Of a stretch of 64,000 nt of DNA, positions 28,453 to 39,317 are shown piece after piece. The number at the start of each line of letters is the position of its first letter. The first letter of the stretch is position 1. The stretch is from NCBI RefSeq assembly GCF_022458985.1, contig NC_061789.1:13548357-13612356 (forward strand). Reading direction: 5' to 3'. The notes under the pieces are model-generated. The model was not told the origin of the DNA, did no database searches, and worked only from the letters and a program-made list of their open reading frames with translations. The stretch comes from Mugil cephalus. Its lineage: Eukaryota; Chordata; Actinopteri; Mugiliformes; Mugilidae. A program made the translations under genes and the position numbers.

Positions 28453-29233
28453 GTGAGTGGGGATGTGCGCCCTGCAACTTGCTCGCACTGGGAGGAAAGG
28501 GATTCACACAGACTAAGGAGATCCTCGTGGACTACCACGGCTGATAGAGATAAACGGAGCCAACTACGGACCACGGGACGATTCAATTAGTGCGCAAAGG
28601 AGGGCAAATTTGATTTCAGAGGATCAGCGTTTGTGGATGGTCATTGTGATAATACTTTATCACTTACAACTGGATGGCAAAGCACTAAAAAAACAAGCGA
28701 AAAGTAGACATCGCTGCGTTTTCTCAACTGCAAGATTTATTTGTGGGAACGAATCGTGTTGCCGGGATGTGGCCCCTCAAGTGGGAGCATCATCTATGTA
28801 GTGCCACGGCAGCGGAACGCTATGGGGATGACCTGTGTTGTGACCAGGGCTCTTTAGCCCACTGTAAACAAGGCTGGCAGAGCAGCATGGGAGGCTTTGA
28901 AAACTAAAGCAGTCAGCTAGTGGCTAAAACGAACAAGTGGCTTTGCAAATATTTCTGCAAAGTTCAGTATAATTTCCTCTTGTGGGACCTTGTTTAGTGA
29001 CTAATGTGTGGCCACTGGTCTTTTTAGCCCTGAAGGCCTGAGACACAATATGTGTCGCATATGTCTATGGACACATCAGATCCTCAAGTACCTCAATGTT
29101 TTGATTTGTTTGTATCACTTATGAATAACCAAAATGGTTTGTTACAAGGAAGGATGTTTACAGGGCAACTTTTACAACCACTGCACACTCTAACCTTGTT
29201 TTTTTTTTCTTCTTTCTTCCCCCAGAATAAAAA

Positions 29234-30651
29234 ATGGCCTTTGCTGGTGTCCTCAATGATGCTGAAGTCAAAGCAGCTCTGGACGGCTGCGCCGGTGAGC
29301 TCCATATATATATACATACACATATATACTCACTATACACAGTAGACTCACTGGGCTGAGCACCATCATTTTCAAATCCAAACCTCCAAAATCTGCTTTA
29401 TTTGTAGTGTTAATGTGCACACACATAGATGAATCTGTTCTCTGCATTTAACCAATCCAAGTGAGCATGCTTGGGTGGGCAGTGAGCAGCCATGGGAGCA
29501 GCTTGGGGGGCGGGGGGGACAGGGCCTTAGGTGATTGCTCAAGACCCTGCAGCCAAGGACATAGTGAGGATGGAGCCAATGACCTCACAGTCACTAAGCT
29601 GCTTCTCTAACCAATATTCCGCAGCTCCCCCTCTAGGGGTTTCGGGCAGCTGTAGGATTTTCATTTTCACAGTCTGAAGTTTCACTGTAAAGGCAAATTT
29701 GACTTTTTAAAAAACAAACCAGCCAAGAACAGAATGTGCTCGACTCCCGGGCTTCAGAATGCGCCGCGTAAACTGCCAGCCACAGTTAGCTGCCATGTCA
29801 CCGCTTGCTGAGGCCCTGTGCCGCGCTTACGCAGCAGCACCCACGAGGTTGCTGATGGTCTTAAAATGTGTGTTGCAGGTGCTGATTCCTTCGACTACAA
29901 GAAGTTCTTCAAGACATGCGGCCTGGCTAGCAAGTCCTCCGATGAGGTGAAGAAGGCCTTCGCCATCATTGACCAGGACAACAGTGGCTTCATTGAGGAG
30001 GAGGAACTGAAGTAAGATATTTCAAGGGCTCACACTTGGAGCTGACACTCAAAGCTTGTCCCTCAGGGGCACACAATGTTGACCACATCTAGTATTACTG
30101 TCTTGCTTGTAAAAAAAAAAAAAACAGAGGGTAGCCTTTACTTCTTCTCATATATACACATTTACTTGGGGCAGCAACTGCACTAAAAGAAGCAATAGAA
30201 GGATCAGCTGTTTGACATATCAGATTTAGCCCCAAACAAAGCTTCAAATAAAACCCCGTGGATTCATTTTAACTCTTTCTCTTTTCTCCTCCTGCCAGGC
30301 TGTTCCTGCAGAACTTCTCTGCTGGCGCCAGAGCACTCACTGACAAGGAGACCAAGACTTTCCTGTCCGCTGGTGACAGCGATGGTGATGGCAAGATCGG
30401 CGTTGATGGTAAGAGCTCTTTGCGATGCATGCCGCACTTTTCCTGCATATCTCTGAAAAGCATAGTAGAAACTAGGGACACAGCAATACCCAGTCATCAT
30501 AAATACCTGCAAAAATTCATGGTCTGGACTGGGTCGAATCATTCTAAATTGTTGCACCATCATGACCTGAGACCTTGAACCCACTTTTTCTCGCCACTAA
30601 TCGCGGTTTCATTCTACTTTCACAGAGTTCGCCGCCCTTGTTAAGGCATAA
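29234..30651 (+). CDS. pvalb: Parvalbumin gene B, muscle beta-parvalbumin (109 aa)
   Basis: A cytosolic Ca2+ buffer that speeds relaxation of fast muscle, and the class of protein known as the major fish allergen. Coding exons 29234-29294, 29879-30011, 30299-30408 and 30626-30651 total 330 nt = 109 aa, the standard beta length. The N terminus is [20 protein letters not shown]. The CD loop is [12 protein letters not shown] and the EF loop [12 protein letters not shown], both complete. The C end is EFAALVKA. The protein carries Cys at the typical beta positions (DGC and KTCGL). It is close to gene C downstream, and the two are probably a tandem pair. Assignment to a numbered fish paralogue (pvalb1, 2 and so on) would need a tree. 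Confidence 0.95.
29400..29640. repeat. Common fish interspersed repeat inside parvalbumin B intron
   Basis: The stretch has TTCTCTGCATTTAACC, then GTGGGCAGTGAGCAGCC, GGGAGCAGCTTGGGG, CCTTAGGTGATTGCTCAAG and finally GCTTCTCTAACC. This order is familiar from an abundant degenerate fish repeat. It sits in the intron after the first coding exon. Its class is not assigned. Confidence 0.5.
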
Positions 30652-30891
30652 ATTTCCATTGACCAAGATCCACTTCTTTCATGGAACTGCGAACTCCTTG
30701 CAAGATTCAGTAATCATCAGCAGAAAGAATATTTTTTATACCTTATTTATGAGTTGCCTGCGGACTATTTCTCAACATGAAACACATAGTTAACTGCTAA
30801 TGTTATTCCAATGTGTTATATGTTCTGAAAAAACGACTTGTGCAAACTGTACAACACCATCTGCACTTTTGAGGAAGAGTGAAAAACCAGG

Positions 30892-30897
30892 AATAAA
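30892..30897 (+). terminator. pvalb: Poly(A) signal of parvalbumin gene B
   Basis: AATAAA about 240 nt after the stop, followed by TACTCTTTTG. The same signal and nearly the same following bases occur after gene C. Confidence 0.75.
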
Positions 30898-30919
30898 TAC
30901 TCTTTTGGTGTAAAGTCAT

Positions 30920-32590
30920 CTCGGCCCAGTCAGTCGTTTCTTTTCGCACTGGTCACTGCTGAATTGCACGAACCACACAAAAGGTTGAACAAAGTGGCGG
31001 TGACAAAACGAGTCTCCACTTGCCAAGTTTTTTTTTATTTCTTTTTTTTTTTTTTAATGCTCCAGAGCCGCTGGGAGATGGTTGAACTGAACTGCCCACC
31101 ACTTGTTCCTCTAATTGGTTAATGAAAAAGGGAATGTGGATGGACTCTGGCCACGAGCTGTGAAAGGCAGCGGGAATTGCAATGGGGTTTTGCTTGCGTG
31201 CCTTCCGAGATCCAATGGATAGCTGTCACACTTTGTGTGATTAGATGGCCAGCTCCGAGGACTATTCCTCCACCAACTGCTGCATAGTCAATTAGGTAAT
31301 GTGCTGAAGCAACAGGGTCGCTATTAAAAGCCATTGTGGCATCAGCAGGACCTAATTACAATTCAAAGCCACTGCAAAGATTGACAGCGGTCGAAGGGCG
31401 CCTTAAAACACAATTTAACTCATCGATTCTGCATTTTTGCAGTGTTCGGAATGAGCCAAATTTGCCGGGAAATAGTTTATAAGCTTGTTCTGAAGAAAAC
31501 CCACTTCCATTAGTCTTTAAGAAAACTCAAGCAAGTCCAGCTGCCTTTGTTTTAGTCACGTGTTAAGGTAACCTTTAGGCATGCTCTGGGACAGAAAGGT
31601 ATTAGGGAAAGTCAAATTACAATTCCAGCAAAGGCTCAGGGAACTGCAGGTCAGCAATGTGTGAAACTTCAAACCTATCCGGTGACACCTTGGGCTTGTT
31701 ATTGTCAACCAGTGGTCAAAACACAAGGATGACACTGAGGACAGGCTGCAGCTTCTTCCTTCCTCGCACCGGGTCTGGGTCTGCAGGGCAGTGCTGCCAC
31801 CTGCAGGTCGAAGCTATTTTCATAGCATTCCAAATGGAATCATTCACAATTTATTTCTCACATTCATTGTTTTTTCTTGCACTGTTTGGCCAGAAGCGTG
31901 AGTGTGACGCTTTGCTTCTCCTTTTTTTTGAACATGTAAACATTTTAATCTCACAAAACAACACGAATAGCACCGTGAAGTACAAAGGAAAAAAAGATGA
32001 TTTTCTCTAAAATCACTCAGCTCACTTTGACTCTTCTGAACAATAATAATACATGTGAACTAAAAACTCCGAAACACTGAAATGTGGCCAATTGAAACTT
32101 GGAATCTGTGCTGATCCTGCTAATTTGGTCTCAAGCAGACTAAAAGGTGACTTTAGAAAGCGGATGCCAACGGATGGAGCCCACCTATGCAAACCCGGCA
32201 AATCATTCCATTACATCAAGCAGGCTGAGCCGAAAAGTGACAAGAGCTTTCCTCACAAACGGAAGTATTATCTATTTTTTGGGCGGGCATTTCACACTTT
32301 TCAAGCCTTAAATCGAACCCATCAAAGAGTCTTAAACGTAGATTAGCGGACAGAATGACCCATACCCTCAAAATCAGCAATGCTGCACGAAAGGTATCTC
32401 AGCCAATTAATGCAACTCACGCCAGCTCTAGCGCATGCATGCTCAATATCCACCCTCTTGAATATGGTTGCGTGTTGCCAGCAGACCTTCCAATTCGTCC
32501 TCCTCAGCAGTGCACAGGACTATTCTTAGCCCCGGGAGGGGGGAGAGACATTAAAGACTTCTTCAAACGCACCTTTTAAGCGTCTTCATT
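30920..32590. other. Spacer between parvalbumin genes B and C
   Basis: About 1.7 kb with no recognised gene or transposon, and T-rich runs near 31027-31055. It contains CAGCTG-type E-boxes (for example near 31541) and AT-rich stretches that could be muscle regulatory sequence. That is not shown by the sequence. Confidence 0.4.
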
Positions 32591-32695
32591 TGTGCAACTT
32601 AAAATAGACCGCTCCCCGTCTGCAGGACGAATTGTAGCCACCCCCCTTCCCCCGGTGTCAGTTACCTTATGCTTCAGATTTCGATGGACTCCTGC

Positions 32696-32790
32696 TATAA
32701 AAGGTCACCGGGAGCACCGGGGAGATCACTGCAGTCGACTCGACTCTTGTCCGTGTCATCCGTACCCTGCAAAAAGCAAAGACAACCGAG
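32696..32790 (+). promoter_or_regulatory. pvalb: Promoter and non-coding first exon of parvalbumin gene C
   Basis: TATAAAAG at 32696-32703 is a strong TATA box. A leader exon ends at 32790 before a GTGAGT donor, and the acceptor (TTTCTGCAG) lies seven bases before the gene C start codon. The design is the same as for genes B and D. Confidence 0.65.
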
Positions 32791-33407
32791 GTGAGTGTGA
32801 ATGATTTTTTGACAAAAAAGAAAGACAGAGAGAGAGAGAGAAAGAAGCAGCATCCCGCTTGGCATCTTTGGGGAGTAAAAGAAAAAACAAACAAAGAAAG
32901 AAAAGGTATTTTCTAAAACGTTACAGCTTTAATAAGGATCTCTTCTCACTGCAATGCAGCATGGAACGAGATGAGTTTTGCGTTTTGTGGCGGGAGCGTC
33001 AGCTGAACGAAGACATGGATTACGGGTCAGACCTCTCAGCATCTTTAGAGTTGCAGTAGGGAACGTGAGTCAGTCTCGACCCTAGGAAACGGGATTTGGG
33101 AAAGGCACCCCCTTAAAGTCGCTTCACTGACAAGTGGACTGAACAATTTGCCTTTTGAATTCGCCCATTCTGATCATTCTCTATGTGCCATTTGGAATAA
33201 TGCTTTACTTTAATGTGTATTTAGACTTTTAAAGTGTCCAGGTTATGGAGTGGCGCGCGGATTCTTTTGATGTTATTGCGAGCAACTATTCAGCATCAGT
33301 TTAGTACAGCGTGCTAGTCGGAATTATTTAAAAGATAAACTGGACTGGACTGTGTGCCAGTGCAAAGTTCAATAACCGCCTTTTGGATTTTATTTCTGCA
33401 GCTCAAA

Positions 33408-34388
33408 ATGGCCTTCGCGGGTTTGAAGGATGCTGACATCACTGCAGCCCTGAATGCGTGCAAAGGTGAGTCTTTTTTTTTTTTTTTTGGGTCAGGACCA
33501 CCTCTCTCGGTGTATATGCGTGCTCACCTTTGTGTGTGTCTGTGTGTGTGCAGCCAGTGTAGATTTCAGTAACAACCTTGCATTGTTTTCAGCCGCTGAC
33601 TCATTCAACCACGTCGCGTTCTTCAAGGCCTGTGGTCTGGCCGGCAAGAGCGCCGATGACGTCAAGAAGGCCTTCGCCATCATTGATCAGGACAAGAGTG
33701 GCTTCATTGAGGAGGAGGAGCTGAAGTAAGCTGCACACTTGGCCTTGGGGTTATCAATTAGAACACTCCGCAGGGCTTCAGAAAAACAAAGTCATGCGTA
33801 ATTGTCATGCGTAATTGTAGCTGTTGTGACCAGCGGTGGACCATGCAGTAGGCTATATGTGTACCCGGGCTATAGGGGCTGAAAGAATGTAGAGGGGAGC
33901 CAAAGGGTCAAACTATCTTTAACCGGTGCCTTGGTTCACATAAAATCCCTATTTCTGATGCGGGGGCATTTCTGGCTTTCAATAAAATTTAAGATGCGCT
34001 CGTTTTTAGCAGTTATTGTGTTACGCACGAAGAGATACTTGAACGGGGCATCCTGCGGTCAGATTATGGGTGAGGTCTGTCTCGGCCAGTAGGGGGGTGT
34101 GTTGTGGGGTGGGAGGGGAATGAGGTACGTGAACTAACCACCGCCCCCTCTCTGTTTGCCAGGCTGTTCCTGCAGAACTTCAGCGCCGGCGCACGGGCAC
34201 TGACCGATGCCGAAACCAAGGCTTTCCTCAAGGCTGGTGACAGCGACGGTGACGGCAAGATTGGCGTTGATGGTAGGCCCTTGTCACCCCATTCTCTCCG
34301 AGATATAAGTGGCTTAAAAAAAGAAAACAGACACCGACCGCGCTATGTTTTCTCCTCCGCAGAGTTCGCTGCCTTGGTTAAGTCATAA
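33408..34388 (+). CDS. pvalb: Parvalbumin gene C, muscle beta-parvalbumin (108 aa)
   Basis: A muscle-type beta-parvalbumin acting as a soluble Ca2+ buffer. Coding exons 33408-33465, 33593-33725, 34163-34272 and 34363-34388 total 327 nt = 108 aa. Exon 1 is one codon shorter than in genes B and D ([19 protein letters not shown]), a length known in many fish beta-parvalbumins. The CD loop is [12 protein letters not shown] and the EF loop [12 protein letters not shown], both complete. The C end is EFAALVKS. It is close to gene B across exons 2-4, but many third codon positions differ, so this is not a very recent copy. Introns are short (the whole coding span is about 1 kb), fitting a highly expressed gene. 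Confidence 0.95.
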
Positions 34389-34609
34389 AGTGGCAAGTGA
34401 CCAACAACACCTGCTCTGATGGAACAACGATGCCCACGTCGACCTCCCCCTTTTCATCCGAATATAAGTGATTTTTATACATCCTCCTGTGCAACACACT
34501 GTCCAAACTGATGATTGTGAATGTCGCTCGGTTGTGTTCATGTCTTAAATATGAATTTTGCTTACTGTAAAATCTATGATGCACTTTCCAGGAACGAACA
34601 GTAAAAAAG

Positions 34610-34615
34610 AATAAA
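34610..34615 (+). terminator. pvalb: Poly(A) signal of parvalbumin gene C
   Basis: AATAAA followed by TATTCTTTTG, about 220 nt after the stop. It is nearly the same as the end of gene B. Confidence 0.75.
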
Positions 34616-34619
34616 TATT

Positions 34620-35320
34620 CTTTTGCTACGGTCGCACCGGCTTTCTTTTGGCTTTGATTATGCACGTGTCGATCATTAAAATACGATAAAATGAGAATAA
34701 AATGAGGGTGGGTGGGTGAGGGTGAAACACACGCACATACACATCATACACAGGCGCCAACTTCTTCCACTGACCTAATGCATTCCCTAACCCCTACCCG
34801 TCTCAAGATCGAGTCCAAACATTTTGGGGGCCAGAAAATAGAAAAAATTATCACCTTTTGGCCACACAACAAGAGACTTTATACAGTGGCCTATTTGGGA
34901 GCTATTTTTGATTTCATGCGCATGAACACAACACAAATGCACGCACTGGCGCAGTATAAAAAGTCAAATAAAAGAGTCACTTCACGTGAATCACGCTCAT
35001 AACATAATCCAGTTAAATTGGTTAAGAATGCAACACTATCACGGCTACATTTCTAGGAAGGCAACCTCATTTTCCTTTAAACGATGACTCTGGATATTAA
35101 CTCTGGATGTAAAACGGTAAAAGTTACAACCGTGTGTGCACAGACGTATCCGACGCGTGCAGCTCCATCCTGCAGCCACTAGATGGCGGCACGTCCACGG
35201 CAGATGCTGTCACAGCTGAGCAGAAAGACGAGGCGTTCAGGTGAATCGCCGTCTGCGCATTAAAGCGGCAGCTGTTGCAGTTAACGCTGGTCCGCTGTCA
35301 TACAGCGACATGGGGATAAA
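34620..35320. other. Spacer after parvalbumin gene C
   Basis: About 700 nt of unique sequence before the Tc1-like relic. I recognise no gene or repeat here. Confidence 0.4.
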
Positions 35321-35740
35321 ACATACGCCGATCAGACATAACATGATGACATTATGACCTGTTTAATGTTTTGTAAGTCTCCTCTGTGCCCCCCAAAGCA
35401 GTTGGGACTCATCAGAGAATAGACTTGGGCCTTCTGGGGGTGCCTTGTGGTGTCTTACAACAGAATGATGTTAGTGGGGGTATTTTGACCTTATGGGTTG
35501 AGGGAAGGGGCCTCTACAGTGCTTCCCACAGACATTTAACCAGTTTGGGATCTAGTGAATCTGGAAGCCAGGTTGTTGTGTGCGTGGTTGAGTCAGTCTG
35601 CGTCCTGGTGACATCAAGAAGTGTCACTGGTATGGGGTGGGGGTGCATGGTCAGGTCTAGGAGGGTGGTGCATCTCTAAGTGACATCCACACAAATGCCA
35701 GGTCCAAAGGTTTCCAAGCAGAACGTTGTATTGTCAAAAG
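35321..35740 (-). mobile_element. Tc1/mariner-like transposon relic
   Basis: On the minus strand it has the same order of sequence as the copies at 42885 and 59024. Its plus-strand left edge, CCGATCAGACATAAC, mirrors the right end of the copy near 59382 (GTTATGCCCGGTCGG). Internal pieces such as GACTCATCAGAGAATAG and CAGTTTGGGATCTAG match in reverse. Full relatives of this family encode a DD34E transposase. This copy has no usable ORF. Confidence 0.65.
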
Positions 35741-36600
35741 ATGATCGTTTTTCTTTTAGTTGAATTATTTTGGGCGAGACTGAACAAAAATGTTCATCCA
35801 CATGTCCAACCTTTAATTGATTTAGTGCAGGCAACTTTATTTAACATTTACTAGGATGTTCATATTATCAGGACAGTGACAAAGAATCTAAAATTGTAAA
35901 CTTTTCCCTGTGCAGCAGTGCACAGAAGGCATTATTGCATAATTAGGGTGTAATTATTAATCACAGAGAGGCGAGAAAAGGCTGAGATCTCCTCCATTCG
36001 TAGCCCGTACGTCCAGAGGGAGTGGGGGCTCGTAAAGAGCATTAGCAAATGTAAATGAATAAGTGATTGCGCAGTAACAGTATAGTCTACGAGGTATCAA
36101 CATGGCGCATGACATCATGCACCGGGTGTGGGTAAGGTCGCACCGCTGCTCTCGATCCGATGTCCTCAGTCTCTTTTTCACGCACGGGTTCTGGACGGCG
36201 ATGGTTGAGTTTCTGTTTACATTCTCAGTACAGCTTTGCTATCTTCACAGAAGACTATCGGACATCAGTTGTTGAGGGGCCCCGTTAACAAGTTGGCCCG
36301 TGGGATTGGGTTTAGGAAAGGATGACAGTGACAAACCACCCGAGACAACAAGCTTTTATTCAATAATGAAAGACTACAGGATGCTGCCAAAGAACAGAAC
36401 GTATACGCTGTTGTGCGTAGCCCGTGCGTAAACATGTGCCCAAAGTACGTAGGCTATTACTGTGTTAGAATAAATCTTTATTTATCACAGCACCACGAGG
36501 GAAGTGCATCAACTAAACGGGAATATTTGTTTTTATTAGCCTAGTTTTTAGTTTATGAGGATACATTTGCATCTCTATCAATCAAACAGACGTCTTTTTG
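35741..36600. other. Spacer before the interspersed element at 36615
   Basis: About 860 nt with nothing recognised. The ORFs are short and unlike any family I know. Confidence 0.4.
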
Positions 36601-36614
36601 CGTACGGTTTACGC

Positions 36615-36945
36615 ATGGATTCTCGTTACACATATCCCACCAAACACCAGACGTCAACGTTGGTTTTTGGGCTAAATCTGGTCGGTCCGTCATAGTCTTG
36701 ATTTAGTCCAGAAATAGTCATTGAAAATTGTGTTGTGCTTGGTCCGTCCGATTTTGTTCAAATTTAGTCCAAAAATAGTCGTTGAAAATTGGGTTGTATC
36801 TTTTTAAAGACGTCTTTTCAACGACATGAAAATGACGGCTTTCACCTTTCACTTTTCAACCAAATTTAGACGTTGTTTAGACGCACATGAGTGACGTCTT
36901 CTCAATGTCTTTTCAACTACTTTTTGCTGGGTGGGATTACCCTCG
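36615..36945. repeat. Unclassified interspersed element with two 61-nt direct repeats
   Basis: Two head-to-tail degenerate units begin at 36680 (GGTCGGTCCGTC) and 36741 (GGTCCGTCCG). Both contain ATTTAGTCCA, AATAGTC and TTGAAAATTG. They are followed by several GACGTCTTTTCAACG-like motifs. The stretch is bounded by CCACCAAACACCAGACG and GCTGGGTGGGA. It looks like a non-autonomous DNA element, but no clean terminal inverted repeat was found. Confidence 0.5.
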
Positions 36946-37342
36946 GGAAGTCAGGCTAGCACAAAGGCAATTAAACAAATGAAATACAATCAGAAATATA
37001 AGAATAACTAAAAAAAAAAAAAAAAAAACTGAAGTAAAGGACACAAAATGTAACACACACTCAGAGAGAAACGGAGATCCGTCGTTTTCTGCCTTTGGGG
37101 TTTTAAGTACGGTTCAACACCATCTTTAAGCACCGGGACAACACTGCCTGCCGTTCGCCAACTGATTACGCGTGCCACAGTGCCCAGCTTTGCCAAGTTG
37201 GACCCGTGCACCACTTACACGTGGACGCACATGAAGAAGTGGATTTCCAATGTGAGAAAGGTAACCCCCTGGCAAATATGCGGATTATCAGGTTACAGTT
37301 AGGAGGGGGCCAAAGAAAGGGAGAGAGGCCAGGGCAGCATGT

Positions 37343-37414
37343 GGTTCCATGGTGTAATGGTTAGCACTCTGGACTCTGAATCCAGCGATCCGAGTTCAAA
37401 TCTCGGTGGGACCT
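37343..37414 (+). tRNA. tRNA-Gln (anticodon CTG)
   Basis: A 72-nt cloverleaf beginning GGTTCCATGGTGTAATGG. The anticodon loop is CTCTGAA with anticodon CTG at 37376-37378. The T arm contains GTTCAAATC and the acceptor ends GGGACCT. The acceptor stem pairs fully, with one T-G wobble where most vertebrate copies have T-A. No intron is present. CCA is not encoded, as usual in eukaryotes. It lies between parvalbumin genes C and D. The A- and B-box positions are intact, so it is probably functional. Confidence 0.95.
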
Positions 37415-38330
37415 GACGTTTTGCCTTGAATCTCCCTGCATGTGCTTCAAAAGCTCCCAGAAGGGCATCTACGTTAGAGTATTTTCCCAGCCGAGAGCGC
37501 AGGTGCACCTTCGAACAACCTTGCACCACGCACTGGAACAAACTTATTTTTCCGCGTCCAGCTGCACTGGCCACACTCCCAGGAATGTGCTTAATGACCC
37601 CTGAATTCGTTTGTGTGTCAGATCCGCTGAGGGCCACGGGTGCCCTCGGAAAAGACAAGCTGGACCGGCCAAATTGGTCAGAGTTCCAGAAAGTCAGAGA
37701 AAACGAAACAGTGTGACCCAAAGGAGTTAAATGATCAAACTGCGGAAGAAAAGAAAACATGCGCTCGTGCCTGCATGGCTCGTGACCGCTAGGAAAGGTC
37801 CAAATGATGCATGTGGATACCTGGAACACTGCACATTATGCATCATCATCACTGTCGCCCCGGGATGGGACACCGACGGCAGAGGGGTGACCTCGGGTCT
37901 CTTAATCAGCACAGTTGACAAAGCGTTTTAGCGAGACTGTCCCTGTCAGTATCAGACAGCGAGAAGGTTACAGAGCACCGGTATCCCTGACATTCAGATG
38001 CGCGTCGGGGTCATAGATGCGGTCTGCTGTTACCCACTGCGTTCGAGGAACTCGGGCAGGTGAAACGCCACACGCGTAAAAAATCACCACATCAGCCGTG
38101 GAGGTTGTTCGCGGGCTGAGATCACCGCGCTCCTTGCGTTTTGGAAAACACAAATGACGCAAGCGTGAAAGCGTGACATTGAAGGTTCAGCACCTGCAGC
38201 TGGCATTACGTATCCAACATTTCAAATCAAAAGTAATGATAACAGCTTTTTTTTTTTCTACTGGGATATGTTACTCAGATGTGCCCGTTCGGGGACAGCC
38301 TGTAAAAGGATATCTGCATGGGGTGGGGTG
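37415..38330. other. Spacer between tRNA-Gln and the purine-rich tract
   Basis: Unique sequence with no recognised gene. An antisense ORF that crosses the tRNA is an artefact of the tRNA sequence. Confidence 0.45.
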
Positions 38331-38545
38331 CGGAGTGTGGGGGGGAGGCAGAAACAGCAAGAGGGGGAGAAAAGGAGAGAGGGAGAGGGAGAAAGAGAGG
38401 CTGCAGTTACATTACAGCCTCCCTGCATTTACTGTACTATATAATTCTAGATGTGAGACGAGGAGGAGGAGGAGGGGGGAGGAGGGAGAAAGGGGGTGGG
38501 ATGGGGGGGCTGTTGGGATGAGAGGAGGGAGTGGAGGATGGGGAC
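38331..38545 (+). repeat. Purine-rich G/A tract upstream of parvalbumin gene D
   Basis: Two G/A-rich blocks, about 38331-38400 and 38458-38542, in which the plus strand is nearly all purine with many runs of three to seven G's. They lie about 200-400 nt ahead of the gene D TATA box. Such tracts can form triplex or G-quadruplex DNA. Confidence 0.75.
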
Positions 38546-38625
38546 AGGAATGCGCTTTTTAACTTAATTTGCTATTTACAAGGGCGTTACAGAAGTCCAC
38601 GGTCTGGTCTTTCTGCCCCCGGGCG

Positions 38626-38831
38626 TTATAAATAGTAAAGGTTAATTAGTTAGCTGAGAAATTGGATCAGGGGCGGGCTGTTAGAATTTGATCCATAGAC
38701 AGGTAACTCAAGCAAACCCCATTGTCACAGCAATCAGACCTATATAAATCCGCCTTGACGGACAGCAGTCACCACATAGCCTTACCTCTCTTGCTGGATC
38801 ACCGACCTGGGCGAGAACCCCCTCATACACG
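38626..38831 (+). promoter_or_regulatory. pvalb8: Promoter and non-coding first exon of parvalbumin gene D
   Basis: TTATAAATAG at 38626-38635 fits the MEF2 consensus on the minus strand, and TATATAAA lies at 38741-38748. The leader exon ends at 38831 before a GTAAGT donor. The matching acceptor (CCTACAG) lies seven bases before the start codon. Confidence 0.6.
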
Positions 38832-39317
38832 GTAAGTTGCTTTGTGGCTCCAGGGAGGTCGCTTCTGTTGGGAAGATGCTAGTCTTGTTTTTCTTTTTTC
38901 TTTTAGTTTTTTAAATAGTTTTTGGAGGCGGATTTTCTGGCTCTTTGTGTATTCAGCGTGCTCCAGAGTCCTTCGGGGACTGCTTAGTGTATATTTGCGT
39001 GCGTAAAAGGTGGGACTTTGAGGCGCTGTGGGAGACAAAAAGCAAAGCAAGGAGGGAAAAAGTTATTGAGAGCTGCCAGAGCTGCTTCTTTAAGTACTCG
39101 GCGCAGAGCGAGGGTGGCAGAATTTCACTGACTTTTAAACGACACAGGTGCGTATCAAGGTTTGAGGATTTACCGGGAGGCTGCGTCTTTGCGCTGCACT
39201 TAGCTTCTCAGAGTCACCCCCGCTTTGCTCTCCACCAGCTTCAGCTTAGAAGGTTTGTGCTTCACCTACCGAAATGTGTTAATAATTCACCACGCCTGTT
39301 CCTCCTACAGGAATAAA

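Noticed and set aside
33408-34388. Gene C exon 1 as a damaged copy (one codon shorter)
   Set aside because: The 58-nt exon keeps the phase, all splice sites and both EF hands. Beta-parvalbumins of 108 aa are common in fish.
37299-37829. 176-aa minus-strand ORF
   Set aside because: It runs antisense through the tRNA-Gln gene. The stretch SLDSESRVLTITPWN is simply the reverse translation of that tRNA.
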